A stretch of 64,000 nt of DNA from Shimia sp040370365 (lineage in GTDB: Bacteria > Pseudomonadota > Alphaproteobacteria > Rhodobacterales > Rhodobacteraceae), in assembly GCF_040370365.1 (NCBI RefSeq), contig NZ_BAABWQ010000003.1:868001-932000 (forward strand), given 5' to 3'. The notes under the pieces were generated by a model. That model did not search any database, was not told where the DNA came from, and was given only the letters and a program-made list of their open reading frames with translations. A program made the position numbers and the translations under genes. Position 1 is the first letter of the stretch. The number at the start of each line of letters is the position of its first letter. Below are positions 28,219 to 36,440 of this stretch, in pieces.

Positions 28219-29000
28219 GTGAGCCTTATCGGAATGCACCTCCCGAAAGTGCAACAAAAGCAGACGCGGACATCCGCGAGGCTCTCCATATTCTGGCAAG
28301 CCCCAAAGAGGCAGCGTACGGTGTTTGGCGCACGTTCACGACTGACCAAGAGGTCTTGCATGCAGTGCTCGTCGAGATCAGCCAAGTGGTGCTGGCGCGG
28401 CGTCTTCAGATTGCACTGAAAGAAACCGGAAAAACGTTAGAGTTTGTCGTCAGCAACCGCCACTTGCTAAACATGAAGGGGGTTTCAATTGGATCGGATG
28501 ATATCTCCGCAAAGCTGGTAGTTGCGGAATTGAGACGCGCCGTGGCCGGTATTCGACACATCAAAATTGACATCACAGAGCGCGCCCCTGCTTTGAGTCA
28601 AAATGCCAGATCCTTGCCAGTCAGCGCGCTATTGCAGCGCGTGCAAACCGAAATAACGAAGGCAACACCGCCCCTTGGCAGTGCTTCGCTCGTAGATGAC
28701 ATCAAAACTCTATCAAAGGCTTGGATAGACTGTGTTTCAAACGCGGAAAATGGGGAGAGTGAAGCACTTTCTGTGCTGCGCCGATTGTCAGACCGTTGCG
28801 TATCGGTCTGTGATAAATCTGTTCAAGTGAGCATCAAACAGCCACGTCTTGCTGCCATGACCATTGGAAAAGACATGCTTTTGATTGAGCTTGAAGTTGG
28901 AGATTTCAAGCTTCTTGCAGCGACTGACACGAAGCAACGTGACCAGCTTCTGTCACTTTGGCGTACATTTGTCGCGGGTTTGAACAGTGAACCAGCTTAA
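28215..29000 (+). CDS. Unrecognised 261-aa protein, last gene of kinase/GTPase operon
   Basis: I do not recognise a family. The protein is soluble, of mixed helix and strand, with a helical N-terminal half (LHAVLVEISQVVLARRLQIA). The C-terminal part has alternating strands (QPRLAAMTIGKDMLLIELEV, GDFKLLAATD) that resemble the preceding small protein in style. It has no signal peptide or membrane span and no obvious catalytic motif. Translational coupling to the 120-residue protein suggests the two work together, perhaps as a heterodimer acting on the GTPases. Confidence 0.75.
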   Translation: MSEPYRNAPPESATKADADIREALHILASPKEAAYGVWRTFTTDQEVLHAVLVEISQVVLARRLQIALKETGKTLEFVVSNRHLLNMKGVSIGSDDISAKLVVAELRRAVAGIRHIKIDITERAPALSQNARSLPVSALLQRVQTEITKATPPLGSASLVDDIKTLSKAWIDCVSNAENGESEALSVLRRLSDRCVSVCDKSVQVSIKQPRLAAMTIGKDMLLIELEVGDFKLLAATDTKQRDQLLSLWRTFVAGLNSEPA

Positions 29001-29093
29001 GCGCGCGGTGAATCGAGCAGGCCTCCTTGATCAATCAATGACTTCGGTGTCGCGAGCGAAACGAACTATTTGTGTGTTTCATATGCGAAGATG

Positions 29094-29780
29094 TTAAAAT
29101 CGTGCCGGTTTCAGTCCGGCCTGAAACCAATTGAGAAAGCTAACGACTGAATAGACTGGCCGCCCTGTAGTCTGTGCGATGTCGGCAGCGTAAGGCGCCA
29201 TATTGGTACATTCGAGCACAATCGCACCTATGGTTTCATGCTGTGACACAAGCCTCTTGGCAGTCGCACACATTTCGGAATGACACGTCGCAACATTAAA
29301 TTCCGGTGCATCGTCAAAGATCGCAGAGGCAAACGCGCCGTCGCGCGGCAAACCTTCCACGGCGATATCGCCTCGTGCACCGGCCGCAAGCAAATGCGCC
29401 GCACTCAAACTCTCGCGCGAGATTGTCAGGACACCCACCTCTTGGTTTGTAGGCAGGGTTGCTTCCACCATGGGCACCTGCATCAGCGGTGAACTTGCAA
29501 AAGGAACGCCCAGTGCATCTTTCAGTTCATTTTGCATGAGTGACAGAAACCCGCAGGAGGTCGCCAACCCTGTGCAGCCGTCGGCTACAAGTTCACGCCC
29601 CACTTGAACGAACATGTCGAGTAGTGCGCGCGGGTCTTCATGCACCACTTTTTGAGCGCTTGCCCCGCCGACTGTGCGCATTTGGACAGGGAAATCCCAT
29701 GTTTGCGGGCTCCCGATATCGCCTGGTGGTCGCGGAAAATTGGTCTCAAGCATCATGATGCCAACGGTTGCCGTGTTCAT
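29094..29780 (-). CDS. Asp/Glu/hydantoin racemase-like protein
   Basis: A 228-residue protein of the Asp/Glu racemase superfamily (racemases, maleate isomerases, arylmalonate decarboxylases). Two candidate catalytic cysteines are seen, Cys76 in ATSCGFL and Cys191 in VLECTNMAPY, the pair used for two-base proton transfer. I chose the ATG at 29780, seven bases after the LysR stop; the ribosome site is weak. It is on the same strand as that LysR gene, and the divergent DadA-like oxidoreductase points to amino-acid stereochemistry. The exact substrate is unknown. Confidence 0.8.
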   Translation of the reverse strand: MNTATVGIMMLETNFPRPPGDIGSPQTWDFPVQMRTVGGASAQKVVHEDPRALLDMFVQVGRELVADGCTGLATSCGFLSLMQNELKDALGVPFASSPLMQVPMVEATLPTNQEVGVLTISRESLSAAHLLAAGARGDIAVEGLPRDGAFASAIFDDAPEFNVATCHSEMCATAKRLVSQHETIGAIVLECTNMAPYAADIAQTTGRPVYSVVSFLNWFQAGLKPARF

Positions 29781-29787
29781 GGTGTTT

Positions 29788-30708
29788 CTATTTCGCCCGC
29801 GTGATTGGTTTGCCGGTGGCATCGTAGGACTGCAGCTCAGCCAAGAGAAGTTCCAAAAACTCTTTTCCCAATCGAGACAATGGCCGGGTCGCCGAGGTGA
29901 TCACAGCCATATCCATCATGATTGGAGGATCAAAACGGCGGACGATGAAGCGGTCGTCGAAATCAAAATCAACTCCAAATCGGTCTAGCAGTGCAACTCC
30001 CATACCCTCTTTTACAAATGCCAACAGGTTCTTGAAAAGATGCGAATGCACTCTGGTTTTTAGAGACACACCCGCCGTTTCAAAAGCTTCTCGGAGCCTA
30101 CGCTGAGTGATGTGATCAGGGCCCATTACAAGAAATGGTTCATCCTTCAGAAGCTCAGGTGTCAGAACAGCATGCTGCTGCAGCGGGTTGTCTTTGTGCA
30201 GGGCGATCCGAGTTTCGACTTGCACCGGATAATGGTGCAGCGTGTCGTAGAGCATTGGCGTCTCACATATGCCAATTTCAAACAGCCCAGACAGCACCCA
30301 CTCTTGTATTTTTGAGCTGTACTGTGATTGGAACGAAATGTTCATATCCGGCCTGTTCTTCGAAAACTCGGCGATCAACTTGGGCACAAATCCAAATGAC
30401 ATAGAGTGTTGTGAAGCAATTTGTAGCTGTCCAGCCTGCTTGTTCTGCAAATCCACAACGGTTTGCGTCACGTGATCAAGCCCGCGCACGACGGTGTCGA
30501 TCTCGCGGTGCAGCAACTCGGCTTCCGGTGTGGGAACGAGACGACTGTGCATACGTTCAAACAGGGTCAATCCCGTTTGGCGCTCTAGCTGGGCCAAAAG
30601 ATTTGAAATCCCAGGCTGGGAAATGCCCAAGGCCTCAGCCGCACCTGTAACGGTGCCCGTCTCAATTATGGCGTGAAATGCCTGAAGTTGCCGAAAGCGC
30701 AGTCGCAT
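29788..30708 (-). CDS. LysR-type transcriptional regulator
   Basis: A 306-residue regulator. The N-terminal winged helix is typical (LRFRQLQAFHAIIETGTVTG, then ALGISQPGISNLLAQLERQTG), followed by a periplasmic-binding-like effector domain. I prefer the ATG at 30708 (ATAGG seven bases upstream) to one at 30723. It is divergent from the DadA-like/TRAP operon with about 100 bases between the starts, so it probably controls that operon and the racemase gene downstream of itself. Confidence 0.9.
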   Translation of the reverse strand: MRLRFRQLQAFHAIIETGTVTGAAEALGISQPGISNLLAQLERQTGLTLFERMHSRLVPTPEAELLHREIDTVVRGLDHVTQTVVDLQNKQAGQLQIASQHSMSFGFVPKLIAEFSKNRPDMNISFQSQYSSKIQEWVLSGLFEIGICETPMLYDTLHHYPVQVETRIALHKDNPLQQHAVLTPELLKDEPFLVMGPDHITQRRLREAFETAGVSLKTRVHSHLFKNLLAFVKEGMGVALLDRFGVDFDFDDRFIVRRFDPPIMMDMAVITSATRPLSRLGKEFLELLLAELQSYDATGKPITRAK

Positions 30709-30812
30709 AGTGCTGCCTATCATTTTTTGTTATGTGATTGCCATAACTTTGTATTGGAGATGATGCGCGCCGACTGTCAGACTGGTTTTAGCCTAAGGAG
30801 AATACCACGCAG

Positions 30813-32063
30813 ATGTCGTCACAGCATATTGTCATCATTGGCGCAGGGATTGTGGGAGCATCTTCTGCGATATGGCTGCGACGCGCAGGCTATGAAGTAA
30901 CGCTTCTCGATAGATCCACCCCGGGTATGGGCGCCTCTTATGGCAATGGCGGCATTCTTGCGAGTTGCTCTGTGGTCCCTGTCACCGCCCCCGGCCTGCT
31001 CAAGAAAAGCGCAGCATATCTCGCGAACCCAAACTTCCCACTTTTCATGCGCTGGGGGTATCTGCCCAAACTGGCGCCATGGCTGATCAAATATATGTCG
31101 CATGCCAATGAGGCCGACACCCGACGGATCAGTCAAGGGCTGTCCACAATTGTGGGAGACAGCCTTGAACAGCATCAGGCTTTGGCGGCGGGCACCGAGG
31201 CGGCGAAATGGATTCAGGAAAGCGACTACAGCTTTGCCTATCCAGATCGCCAAGCCTTTAAGGCAGATGCGCTCACATGGCGCTTGCGCCGTGAGGCTGG
31301 TTTTGAGCCCTCCTTTATCGAAGGAAATGACGTTCAGGACGCAGAGCCAATTTTAGGACCCGAGACCCAACTTTTGGCGGTGCTCAAAAATCATGGCTTC
31401 ATTCTCAATCCTGGCTCCTACGTTGGCGATCTGGTCAAAGTACTCCAAGACTTGGGCGGAAAGTTCATTCAGGCCGAGGTCAAAGATTTTGACCTTTCAG
31501 GTGGTCAAATTAGCGCCGTGGACACAAACGCCGGACGCATCCACTGTGACAATGCTGTTGTGTCATCTGGCGTGTGGTCCAAACCGTTGATGCAAAAACT
31601 GGGCCTGACTGTCCCGCTTGAAGCCGAGCGTGGCTATCACGTGCTCTTCAAAAACCCGAGCCGGACGCCAAACAACCCGATGATGCTTACATCGGGTAAG
31701 TTTGTTGCGACAGCCATGGAACACGGACTACGTTGTGCGGGCGTGGTTGAGTTTGGGGGGTTAAACGAGACGCCCTCTAAGGCACCGCTAAAACTTCTGC
31801 GCCGCAAAGTACAAGAAACGTTTCCTGGGCTGACATACTCGGGGGACGAAGAATGGCTCGGATTTCGCCCAGCCCCGTCCGACAGTTTGCCCCTAATTGG
31901 TGCATTGCGTGACACCGGTGTCTTTACGGCCTTTGGCCACCACCACATCGGCCTAACCGGCGGGCCCAAAACTGGCCGACTCGTCGCTGACATAATTTCT
32001 GGGAACCATTCCAATACCGATATTCGTCCGTTTGAGCCAATGCGCTTTGCTTCGGGCAAATGA
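30813..32063 (+). CDS. FAD-dependent D-amino-acid dehydrogenase-like oxidoreductase
   Basis: A 416-residue DAO-family flavoenzyme of the DadA type. The dinucleotide-binding motif GAGIVGASSAIWLRRAGYEV starts at residue 8 and ends on the ribose-binding acid in LLDRS. The C-terminal FRPAPSDSLPLIG and HHHIGLTGGPKTGR blocks are the usual FAD closure of this family. AAGGAG lies 12 bases before the ATG. It heads an operon with a TRAP transporter and a BASS-like permease. The likely reaction is oxidative deamination of an imported amino acid or amine. Confidence 0.87.
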   Translation: MSSQHIVIIGAGIVGASSAIWLRRAGYEVTLLDRSTPGMGASYGNGGILASCSVVPVTAPGLLKKSAAYLANPNFPLFMRWGYLPKLAPWLIKYMSHANEADTRRISQGLSTIVGDSLEQHQALAAGTEAAKWIQESDYSFAYPDRQAFKADALTWRLRREAGFEPSFIEGNDVQDAEPILGPETQLLAVLKNHGFILNPGSYVGDLVKVLQDLGGKFIQAEVKDFDLSGGQISAVDTNAGRIHCDNAVVSSGVWSKPLMQKLGLTVPLEAERGYHVLFKNPSRTPNNPMMLTSGKFVATAMEHGLRCAGVVEFGGLNETPSKAPLKLLRRKVQETFPGLTYSGDEEWLGFRPAPSDSLPLIGALRDTGVFTAFGHHHIGLTGGPKTGRLVADIISGNHSNTDIRPFEPMRFASGK

Positions 32064-32094
32064 CCAAGACCAACAACAATTCAGGGAAAAAACG

Positions 32095-33078
32095 ATGAAA
32101 CTGCACCACAAACCACTGAGCACGTCCGCCATGGCAATGGCGCTGGCCATCACAGGAACCGTTGCCTCCGCAGAGCAATGGGACATGCCCATGGCCTACG
32201 CGGCAACGAACTTCCACTCCGAAATGGGTGTCACATTTGCGGACAAAGTGCGCGAATACACCGGCGGCGAAATCGACATTACGGTTCACCCCGGCGGCTC
32301 GCTTTTCAAAGGCGGCGAAATCAAACGTGCGGTGCAAACCGGGCAAGCCCCAATTGGCGAACGCTTTATGTCGGCTCACGCCAACGAGGCCCCACTGCTT
32401 GGGTGGGACAACCTGCCCTTCATCGCAACAACCTATGAGCAGAACGACAAACTCTGGGCCGCAGCCAAAGACAAGGTTAATGCGCAGCTTTCTGATCTGA
32501 ACCTCGTGGCGCTCTACACCTGCCCGTGGCCGGGTCAGGGTTTCTACTTCAAAAAAGAAGTCACCTCTTCAGAAGACACTCAAGGCGTGAAATTCCGCTC
32601 CTACAACACAGCAACAGCCACCTTCGCCGAAGAGCTAGGCATGATCCCCGTACAGGTCGAAGCCGCCGAGCTGAGCCAAGCGCTCGCCACGGGCGTTGCA
32701 GAGGCCTTCATCTCATCCGGTTCGACAGGCTATGACCGCAAAGTTTGGGAGACCCTCACACACTACTACAAAGTGAACGCCTGGCTGCCGCGCAACTACG
32801 TCATGGTCAACAAAGGTGTCTGGGACGGTCTGAGCGCAGACATGCAAGCCAGCGTGCAAAAAGCCGCTGATGAAACAGGCGCCGCTTGTGCCGCCAAATC
32901 GTCAGAGCTCGCCAACTGGTACTTTGAACAGCTTGAAGCCAATGGCATGAAAGTTAAAGACGCCGGTTCGGAGTTCCTTGCAGAGCTTGAAACCATCGGT
33001 GCAAAGATGACAGCGGATTGGCTCGCAGAAGTTGGTGAGGATGGACAAGCCATCCTTGATGCCTACAACGCAAACTAA
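32095..33078 (+). CDS. TRAP transporter substrate-binding protein (DctP family)
   Basis: A 327-residue periplasmic binding protein with a signal peptide to about residue 25 (TVASAEQW). The DctP fold is seen in VREYTGGEIDITVHPGGSLF and IPVQVEAAELSQALATGVAE. It should deliver an organic acid or amino-acid-like ligand to the DctQM membrane pair encoded next. The ATG at 32095 has AGGGA in front. An upstream open frame overlaps the oxidoreductase and is not the start. A GC-rich hairpin separates it from dctQ. Confidence 0.92.
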   Translation: MKLHHKPLSTSAMAMALAITGTVASAEQWDMPMAYAATNFHSEMGVTFADKVREYTGGEIDITVHPGGSLFKGGEIKRAVQTGQAPIGERFMSAHANEAPLLGWDNLPFIATTYEQNDKLWAAAKDKVNAQLSDLNLVALYTCPWPGQGFYFKKEVTSSEDTQGVKFRSYNTATATFAEELGMIPVQVEAAELSQALATGVAEAFISSGSTGYDRKVWETLTHYYKVNAWLPRNYVMVNKGVWDGLSADMQASVQKAADETGAACAAKSSELANWYFEQLEANGMKVKDAGSEFLAELETIGAKMTADWLAEVGEDGQAILDAYNAN

Positions 33079-33085
33079 TTCTTAA

Positions 33086-33117
33086 GGCCGCGACCTCTGT
33101 ACTCGGTGGTCGCGGCC
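33086..33117 (+). terminator. Intra-operon hairpin between dctP and dctQ
   Basis: Perfect 10-bp stem GGCCGCGACC / GGTCGCGGCC with a 12-base loop, followed by GCAATTTT. It is probably a partial terminator or an RNA-stability element that keeps binding-protein mRNA in excess over the permease mRNA. Confidence 0.7.
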
Positions 33118-33139
33118 GCAATTTTCCAAAGGATGTTCA

Positions 33140-33853
33140 ATGCGAGATTGGCAACCGTTCCTATGGCTACCCCTGTGGGTTTGGCTCTTTGTTTTCCCAA
33201 CACTTCTGGCTTTGTTTTGCTTCTGGCAAGGGCCAAAAGCAGCGGTGATTTTGTCTCCTGTCTGGAGAGTTCTGGATAGAGTTTATAAGGTTGCAGGCGC
33301 GCTTGCTGCGGGCTTTATGGTGCTGATCTTGATGCTCATCATCGGCCAGATGATCGCGCGTTGGTCCAGCCTCACATTCCCAGGCTCAACAGAATACGCA
33401 GGCTATGCCATGGCTGCGACATCCTTCTTTGCCTTAGCCTATACATTGACGCAGGGTGGGCACATTCGCGTGTCCGTACTGCTCAACCTAAATGAGCACA
33501 CCAAATTCTGGCTCGATGCCGCTGCGATGTTTGTTGCCGCCGTCACCGCCACCTATTTCGCCCGCTATGCAATCAAGACCAACATCGTGTCTGAAATGCT
33601 CAATGATCGCACGCAGGGGCAGGATTTTGTCCCTGAATGGCTTCTGACCTTCTTTGCGATGTTCGCCAATGCGCCTTCCAAATGGGCGGAGATGTGGGCC
33701 CAGACTGGCTCTGAGTGGGTCTACACACCGGTTTGGTTGCCACAGCTGCCCATGTCGATTGGGACAGTGCTGCTGGCCATCGCTATCTGGGATTATCTCA
33801 CACGGCTCCTTGCGCTGCGCGAAAGCCAAATTCATGGGGACGTTCTGGAATGA
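33140..33853 (+). CDS. TRAP transporter small permease (DctQ family)
   Basis: A 237-residue protein with an extra N-terminal membrane segment (PLWVWLFVFPTLLALFCFW) before the usual four-helix DctQ unit. The middle carries the family-like TFPGSTEYAGYAMAATSFFA and YTLTQGGHIRVSVLLN. Its stop overlaps the dctM start (ATGA). The long loop between helices 3 and 4 is slightly larger than in most DctQ proteins. Confidence 0.88.
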   Translation: MRDWQPFLWLPLWVWLFVFPTLLALFCFWQGPKAAVILSPVWRVLDRVYKVAGALAAGFMVLILMLIIGQMIARWSSLTFPGSTEYAGYAMAATSFFALAYTLTQGGHIRVSVLLNLNEHTKFWLDAAAMFVAAVTATYFARYAIKTNIVSEMLNDRTQGQDFVPEWLLTFFAMFANAPSKWAEMWAQTGSEWVYTPVWLPQLPMSIGTVLLAIAIWDYLTRLLALRESQIHGDVLE

Positions 33854-35163
33854 CCGAACTATACGCCACCGCCATTTTCCTGTTGGTTCTCTTCGCCCTT
33901 TTGGGTGGATCTGTTTGGATCGGGCTTGCGCTTATGGGCGTGGCTTGGGTTGGAATGGAGCTATTTACGTCACGCCCAGCTGGGGACGCGATGATCACAA
34001 CAATCTGGACCGGCGCCTCCAGTTGGACCTTAACCGCGCTCCCGCTCTTTATCTGGATGGGCGAGATTTTGTACCGCACGCGATTGTCCCAAGATATGTT
34101 CCGCGGCCTCGCGCCGTGGATGCGTTTCCTGCCTGGAGGGCTGTTGCACACCAATATCGCTGGCTGCACGATCTTTGCGGCGGTGTCGGGATCCTCCGCG
34201 GCGACCCTCAATATGGTTGGTAAGATGTCCATCCCTGAATTGCGCAAGCGCGGGTATCCCGAATACATGATCATCGGCACGTTGGCGGGTGCCGCCACGT
34301 TGGGGCTGATGATCCCACCTTCGCTGACACTTATCGTCTACGGCGTTACAATAAACGAGAGCATCACCAAACTGTTCATGGCTGGGGTTTTTCCGGGTCT
34401 CGTGCTGGCAGGGCTTTTCATGCTCTACATCGCCGCGTGGCACTTTGTGCGCAAAGATCAACGCCCCGAGCCCGAACCTGCAATGCCCTTGGGCAAACGC
34501 CTTGCAGAAAGCCGTTTTCTGCTACCACTGTTCGGCCTTGTCTTTGTGGTCATCGGCTCAATGTATCTTGGCTATGCGACAGCCACCGAGGCGGCGGCAG
34601 TGGGTGTTGTTGGGGCGCTTGCACTTTCAGCTATGCAAGGGTCTCTCGACTGGGCAACCTTCAAAGACAGTCTTATGGGAGCGACAAAAACCTCAGCAAT
34701 GATCGCCTTTATTCTTATGGGCGCAGCGTTCTTATCGCTTTCCATGGGCTTCACAGGCCTTCCTCGCGCGCTTGCAGAATTGATCGAAAGCTATCAGTTG
34801 TCTCCGGTGGCCCTGATCGCGGTTTTGACCGTTTTCTATTTGATCCTCGGCATGTTCATGGACGGCCTATCTTCGGTCGTTCTGACCATGGCGATTGTAG
34901 AACCGATGATCCGCGCCGCAGGGATTGATGTGATTTGGTTTGGCATCTTCCTTGTTGTTGTGATCGAGACCGCGCAGGTCACCCCGCCCATCGGATTCAA
35001 TCTCTTTGTTCTGCAAGGCATGACGCGCCATGAAATCGGATATATCGCGAAGACAGCGATCCCCATGGTGGGGCTTATGTTGCTGATGGTTGTCATTCTT
35101 GTGATCTGGCCTGAACTAGCAACGTGGCTGCCTGACAACATCCGCCAAGGTCCGGGCGGCTAA
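33850..35163 (+). CDS. TRAP transporter large permease (DctM family)
   Basis: A 437-residue polytopic permease of the DctM family, which carries the Na-coupled substrate pathway. Family segments: LFIWMGEILYRTRLSQDMF, CTIFAAVSGSSAATLNMVG, GLMIPPSLTLIVYGVTINES and ETAQVTPPIGFNLFVLQG. The start at 33850 overlaps the dctQ stop by four bases. The next gene begins six bases after its stop. Its best-matching substrate class cannot be judged by eye. Confidence 0.94.
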   Translation: MTELYATAIFLLVLFALLGGSVWIGLALMGVAWVGMELFTSRPAGDAMITTIWTGASSWTLTALPLFIWMGEILYRTRLSQDMFRGLAPWMRFLPGGLLHTNIAGCTIFAAVSGSSAATLNMVGKMSIPELRKRGYPEYMIIGTLAGAATLGLMIPPSLTLIVYGVTINESITKLFMAGVFPGLVLAGLFMLYIAAWHFVRKDQRPEPEPAMPLGKRLAESRFLLPLFGLVFVVIGSMYLGYATATEAAAVGVVGALALSAMQGSLDWATFKDSLMGATKTSAMIAFILMGAAFLSLSMGFTGLPRALAELIESYQLSPVALIAVLTVFYLILGMFMDGLSSVVLTMAIVEPMIRAAGIDVIWFGIFLVVVIETAQVTPPIGFNLFVLQGMTRHEIGYIAKTAIPMVGLMLLMVVILVIWPELATWLPDNIRQGPGG

Positions 35164-35169
35164 TCGCAG

Positions 35170-36111
35170 ATGCTGCAAGTGCTGGGGTATATCGCCCGCA
35201 ACGGGCGATACGTGCTTGACGCTGGACTGGTAGCCGGGATTGTCCTGCCCGATGTTGCAACGGCGCTTCGACCTTGGTTGAGCGAACTTGTGTTGCTATT
35301 GCTTTTCCTCACGGCCTTTCGCGTAGGCCTACCGGCCGCACGTGACGGTCTGCGCGCGTTCCAAAGCACGCTCGGAATGGTGGTGATCTATCAATTGGGT
35401 TTGCCCTTGCTTTGCATCGCAATGTTCGCGTTGTTTGGTCTTGCGCAAAGTCCGGTCGCCATTGCGTTAACCCTCATGCTTGCGGCGCCTTCGGTGACTG
35501 CAAACCCGAATATGGCTGTTTTGCTCGGCCATTCACCGGAGCCAGCCTTTCGGATACTCATTCTTGGCACGTTGCTGCTACCCCTGACGCTGATACCCAT
35601 ATTTTGGCTTTCTCCCGCGCTTGGAAACTTGTCAGATGCTGTCATTGCCTCTTTGCGTCTTGGTGTGTCGATCAGCGTCACAATCGCATTTGCGTTTTTG
35701 CTGCGAGCATGCCTGCGCCCCAAAATGCTTGCGTCCGAAACCCATGCGCTTGACGGGCTAACATCGATTGCCCTCGCAGTGATCGTTGTTGGCCTGATGA
35801 ATGCAGTTGCCACTGCATTGTCGAGCGCACCTTGGACTCTTTTGAAATGGCTTCTTATTGCCTCGATCGCCAACCTTGGATTGCAAGCCGTGGCTTATCT
35901 GACGCTGCGCCGATTTGGAGACAAGGCCAGCGCTGCGCCCATTGCTTTGGTTGCAGGAAATCGCAATATCGCCCTCTTCCTTGTCGCCTCGGCCGCGACC
36001 CAATCAGACGCATTCCTCTTGTTTTTGGGATGCTACCAAATTCCCATGTATCTCACTCCAATCGTAATGCGCCCGTTGTTCAGACGAAAAACCCAGAGCA
36101 ATCAGGAATAG
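35170..36111 (+). CDS. BASS-like (bile acid:Na symporter fold) transporter
   Basis: A 313-residue membrane protein with about nine or ten hydrophobic segments. AAPSVTANPNMAVLLG and LVAGNRNIALFLVA resemble the crossover motifs of the bile acid:Na symporter (BASS) superfamily. It lies six bases after dctM and is the last gene of the oxidoreductase-TRAP operon. It may export a product or import a second substrate. Family membership is by eye. Confidence 0.7.
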   Translation: MLQVLGYIARNGRYVLDAGLVAGIVLPDVATALRPWLSELVLLLLFLTAFRVGLPAARDGLRAFQSTLGMVVIYQLGLPLLCIAMFALFGLAQSPVAIALTLMLAAPSVTANPNMAVLLGHSPEPAFRILILGTLLLPLTLIPIFWLSPALGNLSDAVIASLRLGVSISVTIAFAFLLRACLRPKMLASETHALDGLTSIALAVIVVGLMNAVATALSSAPWTLLKWLLIASIANLGLQAVAYLTLRRFGDKASAAPIALVAGNRNIALFLVASAATQSDAFLLFLGCYQIPMYLTPIVMRPLFRRKTQSNQE

Positions 36112-36436
36112 AGCTTTCTTGGAAAATCGCACACTTTCTCGACCATGGCAAAACTAGTGCAAGAAACTGAAAACGTTTAATATTTCCGTAAAAATTTCAG
36201 GACGGATGTCATTAGTGGCTCGCCAAATTGGCTGTTTTTAAATGGAACCCCCTTTGTCCCGGCTTCGGGAACATAAATGGAAAGTTCCTGCGCCAATCCT
36301 TCCGGTCCGCTGACCCGAAAGTAACATCGCCCGCCACTTGTACATGGGGGCCAAGTGCGCTGCATCCTAAAGCGATTGATATTAAATTTGGGAACGGTGT
36401 CGCCAAGCGGAGTGGGTTTCCGCTTGGCGTGTTATT
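36112..36436. other. Convergent intergenic region, BASS-like gene / BCCT gene
   Basis: About 325 bases, AT-rich in the first half, with no credible gene. It contains two hairpins: a weak GCCAA-A-TTGGC at 36222-36232 followed by TGTTTTT, and a strong one near the BCCT stop, listed separately. Confidence 0.45.
36222..36239 (+). terminator. Weak terminator candidate downstream of the BASS-like gene
   Basis: Five-bp stem GCCAA/TTGGC around a single A, followed by TGTTTTT. The loop is too tight for a good hairpin, so support is modest. Confidence 0.35.
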
Positions 36437-36440
36437 TTAT
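36401..36440 (+). terminator. Strong hairpin between convergent operons
   Basis: Perfect 10-bp stem CGCCAAGCGG / CCGCTTGGCG with a 9-base loop, followed on the plus strand by TGTTATTTTATT. It abuts the 3' end of the BCCT gene, so it can serve transcripts from both sides. Confidence 0.75.
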
